DNA of 64,000 bases. It comes from Bacillus sp. sid0103 (lineage in GTDB: Bacteria; Bacillota; Bacilli; Bacillales_B; DSM-18226). The notes under the pieces were generated by a model, which was given only the letters and a program-made list of their open reading frames with translations, was not told the origin of the DNA and ran no database searches. The translations under genes were made by a program, and so were the position numbers. Position 1 is the first letter of the stretch. Every line of letters begins with the position of its first letter. The stretch spans positions 62,001 to 126,000 of the forward strand of contig NZ_JAHUWN010000001.1 in assembly GCF_019219025.1 (NCBI RefSeq). Direction: 5' to 3'. Shown one piece after another: positions 60,806-64,000 of the stretch.

Positions 60806-61711
60806 TTAGGATAACACTAAGTCTTTTAGTTTAAATGGTTTGTCTGTGCCAAAAATTTCCTGTTCTAGTCTTTTTCCTGTTGGAGTAGCGGCAAGACCAC
60901 CCTCTGCTGTTTCCCTTAACGCTGATGGCATGGATTGCCCTATTAAAAACATAGCATGAATAACTTCATCACATGGGATCCTGCTTGTAATTCCCGCCAA
61001 CGCCATATCCGCAGCAGTAATGGCATTAGATGCGCCCATCGCATTTCGTTTCACACATGGAACTTCTACTAAACCAGCGACGGGATCACAAACTAAACCA
61101 AGCATATTTTTTAAAGTAATCGCCATCGCCTCCGCAGCCTGCTTTGGTGAGCCGCCAGCTAATTCAACAATCGCTGCTGCTGCCATTCCGCTCGCAGAAC
61201 CTACTTCTGCCTGGCAGCCCCCTGCCGCGCCTGATATTGAGGCATTGTTAGCCACTACAAAACCGAAAGCAGCTGCGGTAAATAAAAATTCAATCATTTC
61301 TTGTCGGGTTGGATTTAATTTCTCTTTTACAGCAAATAATGTTCCAGGGACTACACCTGCTGAACCAGCTGTTGGCGTAGCACAAATAACACCCATTGCA
61401 GCATTTACTTCATTGGTTGCAACCGCTTTACTAACGGCATCTAATAAAATCGTTCCCCCTAATGCTCTGCCACTATTAATATAGTTTTGGAGCAATACAG
61501 CGTCGCCGCCTGTCAGCCCTGTATGGGAGTGTACACCCTTTAGGCCTCTTTCCACCGCTTGCTCCATAACCATTAAGTTATTATCCATTTTACTTAGAAC
61601 TTCTTCTCTTGATAGACCCGAAACTTCTATTTCTTGACGGATCATAATTTCTGCAATCTTTACTTGATTGGTTTCTGCTAGTAGAACAAGTTCCGCTACA
61701 TTTCGAAACAT
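60806..61711 (-). CDS. sdaAA: L-serine dehydratase, iron-sulfur type, alpha subunit
   Basis: Catalytic subunit converting L-serine to pyruvate and ammonia with a 4Fe-4S cluster. About 301 residues. Cysteine-containing motifs GVICATPTAGSAGVVPG, SGAAGGCQAEVGSASGMAA and GLVCDPVAGLVEVPCVKRN are all intact. The ATG at 61711 (MFRNVAEL) follows AGGAGGTG; upstream in-frame starts would overlap sdaAB without a ribosome binding site. It is 31 bp after sdaAB. Confidence 0.95.
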   Translation of the reverse strand: MFRNVAELVLLAETNQVKIAEIMIRQEIEVSGLSREEVLSKMDNNLMVMEQAVERGLKGVHSHTGLTGGDAVLLQNYINSGRALGGTILLDAVSKAVATNEVNAAMGVICATPTAGSAGVVPGTLFAVKEKLNPTRQEMIEFLFTAAAFGFVVANNASISGAAGGCQAEVGSASGMAAAAIVELAGGSPKQAAEAMAITLKNMLGLVCDPVAGLVEVPCVKRNAMGASNAITAADMALAGITSRIPCDEVIHAMFLIGQSMPSALRETAEGGLAATPTGKRLEQEIFGTDKPFKLKDLVLS

Positions 61712-61742
61712 TTGAACACCTCCTGATGACATTATAGATGGT

Positions 61743-62405
61743 CTATTCAGCCATTCGAATGATTTGCGAGACACTAGAAAGCTGCTGTAATTCCTCGATT
61801 ACCTTTTCATCAATTTTCTGGTCAACTTCAATAATCATTAATGCCATTTCACCTTTTTCCAAACGCGAAACCTCCATATGACCAATGTTAATCTTATAAT
61901 TTGATAACACACTTGTTACCGCTGAGATGATTCCAAAACGGTCTTGATGAATGACAAGGATGGCGGGATGCTCTCCAGAAAGTTTTAACGGGAAAGAGTT
62001 TAATTCTGTAATCTCTATCGTACCGCCGCCAATTGAAATCCCAACTAATTCAAGTTCATTATCATCATGATACAAATTAATTTTCACAGTATTCGGATGA
62101 TCTGTCACTGCTTCTTCAACAGAAAAGGTCACATCTAGACCCATTTCTTTTGCTATTGTTAACGATTGTGGCATACGTTCATCAAATGTATCAAAATCTA
62201 ACAGTCCCGCCACAATGGCAAAGTCTGTTCCATGTCCTTTATAGGTTTTTGCAAATGAACCGTATAATGAGATTATGGCTTTCTTTGGCAGACGACCGAA
62301 TAAGGTTCTTGCAACGCGGCCAATTCGTGCCGCCCCTGCTGTGTGTGAGCTTGATGGTCCAATCATTACAGGACCAATAATATCAAATGCAGATCGATAT
62401 TTCAT
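61743..62405 (-). CDS. sdaAB: L-serine dehydratase, iron-sulfur type, beta subunit
   Basis: A 220-residue partner of SdaAA. The N-terminal serine-dehydratase beta domain has DIIGPVMIGPSSSHTAGAAR (about 9-28). A C-terminal ACT domain (about 148-220, HQDRFGIISAVTSVLSNYKI) probably senses serine. The ATG follows AAGGAG. It lies between rbgA and sdaAA, a different place from B. subtilis, where these genes sit near recG. Confidence 0.95.
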   Translation of the reverse strand: MKYRSAFDIIGPVMIGPSSSHTAGAARIGRVARTLFGRLPKKAIISLYGSFAKTYKGHGTDFAIVAGLLDFDTFDERMPQSLTIAKEMGLDVTFSVEEAVTDHPNTVKINLYHDDNELELVGISIGGGTIEITELNSFPLKLSGEHPAILVIHQDRFGIISAVTSVLSNYKINIGHMEVSRLEKGEMALMIIEVDQKIDEKVIEELQQLSSVSQIIRMAE

Positions 62406-62491
62406 TTAAGACGCTCCTTTAAATTCATTACTAATTAATTTTACATGATTTGCGAACAAATAGCCTTCAAAAAATATTGGGAATTAACCAT

Positions 62492-62518
62492 AAAAAAGAC
62501 TCTCCGTCAGGGAGAGTT
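62492..62518 (-). terminator. Terminator of rbgA
   Basis: A seven-base-pair stem (ACTCTCC with GGAGAGT) is followed on the minus strand by six Ts. It isolates sdaAB-sdaAA as a separate transcript. Confidence 0.85.
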
Positions 62519-62535
62519 TATAACAAATGTTTTTC

Positions 62536-63399
62536 TTATTCAACCTCAAAATCTACTGGTCGTTCAAATGTAATCCGGCCAAATTTTTCCGACCTAATTT
62601 CCCTGATGACTAATTCTGAAACCTTATCATAGTCAACGACACCACCTGCCATTAGGCATCCACGCAGTTCGCCTATTTTGTCAAACATTTCTACGACATC
62701 TTCTGGTAAGGTTTCAAGATTATACCGCTCCTTTAAGCGTTCAGGATATTCCCGCTCTAAAAACCTAAGGACATACACAGTAAGGTCTTGCAGGTTCAGT
62801 AATGTATCTTTGATTGCGCCCGTTACAGCTAGTTTTTTACCAACTTCCTGGTCCTCAAACTTCGGCCATAATATCCCAGGGGTATCTAAAAGTTCCATTT
62901 CTTTCCCTACTTTAATCCATTGTTGGGCTTTCGTAACACCTGGAGTATTTCCAGTTTTAGCGATATTTTTCTTCGCTAACCGATTAATTAACGTCGATTT
63001 ACCAGCGTTGGGAATACCGACAATCATGGCTCGAATCGCCCTTGGATTCGTAACACCTCTTGCTCTTAGGCGGTCAAACTTTTCTTTCAATATTTCTTGT
63101 GAAGCCTGGGCAATTTCTCTCATCCCTTCTCCAGCCTGAGAATTAATCGCCAGTGCTTTAATTCCTTTTTCGGCAAAGAATTGAATCCATTCCCTTGTGG
63201 CTTCTCTATCAGCCATATCAGCTTTATTTAACAAGACAAGCCTTGGCTTATGTTGAATGATTTCATCGATCATTGGATTTCTCGAGGAGTAGGGGATTCT
63301 CGCATCCACCAATTCAAAAATAATATCTACTAATTTTAACTTTTCCGTGACCTCTCTGCGCGCCTTTGCCATATGGCCTGGAAACCATTGGATCGTCAT
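62536..63399 (-). CDS. rbgA: Ribosome biogenesis GTPase RbgA (YlqF)
   Basis: Assembles the 50S subunit at a late step. 287 residues with circularly permuted GTPase motifs in the order G4 (NKAD, 58-61), G5 (NSQAG), G1 (GIPNAGKST, 128-136), G2 (around Thr153) and G3 (DTPG, 172-175), followed by a helical C-terminal RNA-binding domain. The ATG follows AAAGGAGG. Confidence 0.96.
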   Translation of the reverse strand: MTIQWFPGHMAKARREVTEKLKLVDIIFELVDARIPYSSRNPMIDEIIQHKPRLVLLNKADMADREATREWIQFFAEKGIKALAINSQAGEGMREIAQASQEILKEKFDRLRARGVTNPRAIRAMIVGIPNAGKSTLINRLAKKNIAKTGNTPGVTKAQQWIKVGKEMELLDTPGILWPKFEDQEVGKKLAVTGAIKDTLLNLQDLTVYVLRFLEREYPERLKERYNLETLPEDVVEMFDKIGELRGCLMAGGVVDYDKVSELVIREIRSEKFGRITFERPVDFEVE

Positions 63400-63418
63400 A
63401 GTTGGCCACCTCCTTTAA

Positions 63419-63538
63419 TAGCGTAAGCGCCTCGTAAGCTCCGACAAGCAAATGGTCACCAGTAAAAAAGTCCACACTTTGACTTTACTTGCTGGTGGCT
63501 ATTTGAATCGAGCGGCTAGGCGCTGAAGCTAGATAACA
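63419..63538 (-). repeat. Repeat family C element between lepB and rbgA
   Basis: The left end GCGTAAGCGCCTCGTAAGC and GACAAGC, and the right end CGAGCGGCTAGGCGCTGAAGC and TAGATAAC, contain partly inverted CGCCT/AGGCG blocks. Inside is a stem CACCAG/CTGGTG with a T-run on the minus strand, so the element may double as the lepB terminator. It resembles abundant intergenic repeats I recall from Bacillaceae. Confidence 0.55.
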
Positions 63539-63542
63539 AACT

Positions 63543-64000
63543 CTATTTCACAGATACGATATGTGCATCATTTAAAGGCCAGTAAACAAAACTTGTTTTT
63601 CCGATAATTTTGCTATATGGAATGGTCCCAATGTGGCGACTATCTTTACTGAAGCGGCGATTGTCACCCATCACAAACAATTCACCTTTAGGAACTGTTT
63701 TTCGACCTATTTTCTCTTCCAATGTGAATGCATCTGTTAATGGTCCATCTTGAACTTCTTTTTTATACTTATCTAAATAAGGTTCTTTATACGCTTTTCC
63801 ATTAACGTATAATATATCATTTTTATATTCAATGGTGTCGCCAGGCAGTCCAATCACGCGCTTTATGTAATCTTTTTGCTCAGGTGCATGAAAGACAATG
63901 ATATCAAATCGCTTTGGCTCACCAATATCATAACTAAATTTATTTACTATCATCCGATCCTGATCCTTTAATGTAGGCATCATCGATAATCCATCGACAA
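63543..64000 (-). CDS. lepB: Signal peptidase I (5' part cut by window edge)
   Basis: Cleaves signal peptides at the outer membrane face. The visible 152 codons start inside the active-site region, VDGLSMMPTL, where the serine is the nucleophile. The lysine general base lies in YIKRVIGLPGD, followed by MGDNRRFSKDSRHIG. The N-terminal membrane anchor is beyond base 64000, so the ATG in SMMPTL is internal and not a true start. The position before rbgA fits a sip/lepB gene in the rplS-lepB-rbgA order of many Bacilli. Confidence 0.93.
   Translation of the reverse strand, partial: VDGLSMMPTLKDQDRMIVNKFSYDIGEPKRFDIIVFHAPEQKDYIKRVIGLPGDTIEYKNDILYVNGKAYKEPYLDKYKKEVQDGPLTDAFTLEEKIGRKTVPKGELFVMGDNRRFSKDSRHIGTIPYSKIIGKTSFVYWPLNDAHIVSVK

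Noticed and set aside
61020..61484. 154-codon plus-strand frame opposite sdaAA
   Set aside because: Alanine/proline-rich shadow of the glycine/alanine-rich serine dehydratase.

Overview
The window is a chromosomal core region of a low-GC, endospore-forming Firmicute of the Bacillaceae. The evidence is almost gene-for-gene synteny with the Bacillus subtilis lepB-rbgA to ymfK stretch, the sporulation genes spoIIIE and spoVFA/spoVFB, strong GGAGG ribosome binding sites and frequent TTG/GTG starts. I cannot fix the genus from sequence alone; the dispersed repeats suggest a Neobacillus/Mesobacillus-type relative rather than B. subtilis itself. All 56 recognisable genes lie on the minus strand, so transcription runs from base 64000 toward base 1. 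Both edge genes (lepB and ymfK) are cut by the window ends.

Layout in transcription order: (1) 64000-56450: signal peptidase I, the ribosome-assembly GTPase rbgA, a two-subunit L-serine dehydratase (sdaAB-sdaAA) set between rbgA and rnhB, then rnhB, sucC-sucD and dprA. (2) 55910-49101: topA, trmFO, a wrecked codV/xerC remnant, clpQ-clpY and codY. (3) 48822-35109: rpsB, tsf, pyrH-frr, uppS-cdsA-dxr-rasP-proS-polC, covering ribosomal proteins, translation factors, isoprenoid and phospholipid synthesis, regulated intramembrane proteolysis and replication. (4) 34707-26785: the nusA-infB operon (rimP-nusA-ylxR-ylxQ-infB-ylxP-rbfA), then truB-ribF and rpsO. (5) 26541-16289: pnpA, ylxY, mlpA, ymxH, spoVFA-spoVFB (dipicolinate synthase) and asd-dapG-dapA (aspartate to lysine/diaminopimelate branch). 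(6) 15968-10653: rnjB, tepA, ylzJ, spoIIIE. (7) 10358-1: the GntR regulator ymfC, a four-gene BMP-type nucleoside ABC importer (nupNOPQ-like), the M16 pair ymfF/ymfH, the reductase ymfI, ymfJ and ymfK.

The genes themselves are ordinary housekeeping genes. The less ordinary content is between them. Seven copies of an imperfectly palindromic repeat occur in short (about 77 bp) and long (125-190 bp) forms, and there are two further repeat families. Several mRNA leaders look regulatory: weak terminator hairpins ahead of rimP-nusA, a GC-rich terminator immediately ahead of truB, a nested stem-loop ahead of rpsB, and a predicted Shine-Dalgarno-sequestering fold ahead of rpsO. A sigma-K-type promoter precedes spoVFA. 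Two absences matter: codV/xerC is reduced to about 42 codons, and the flagellar/chemotaxis operon that sits between codY and rpsB in B. subtilis is missing. I found no CRISPR array, prophage, IS transposase, tRNA, rRNA or convincingly new multi-gene system.
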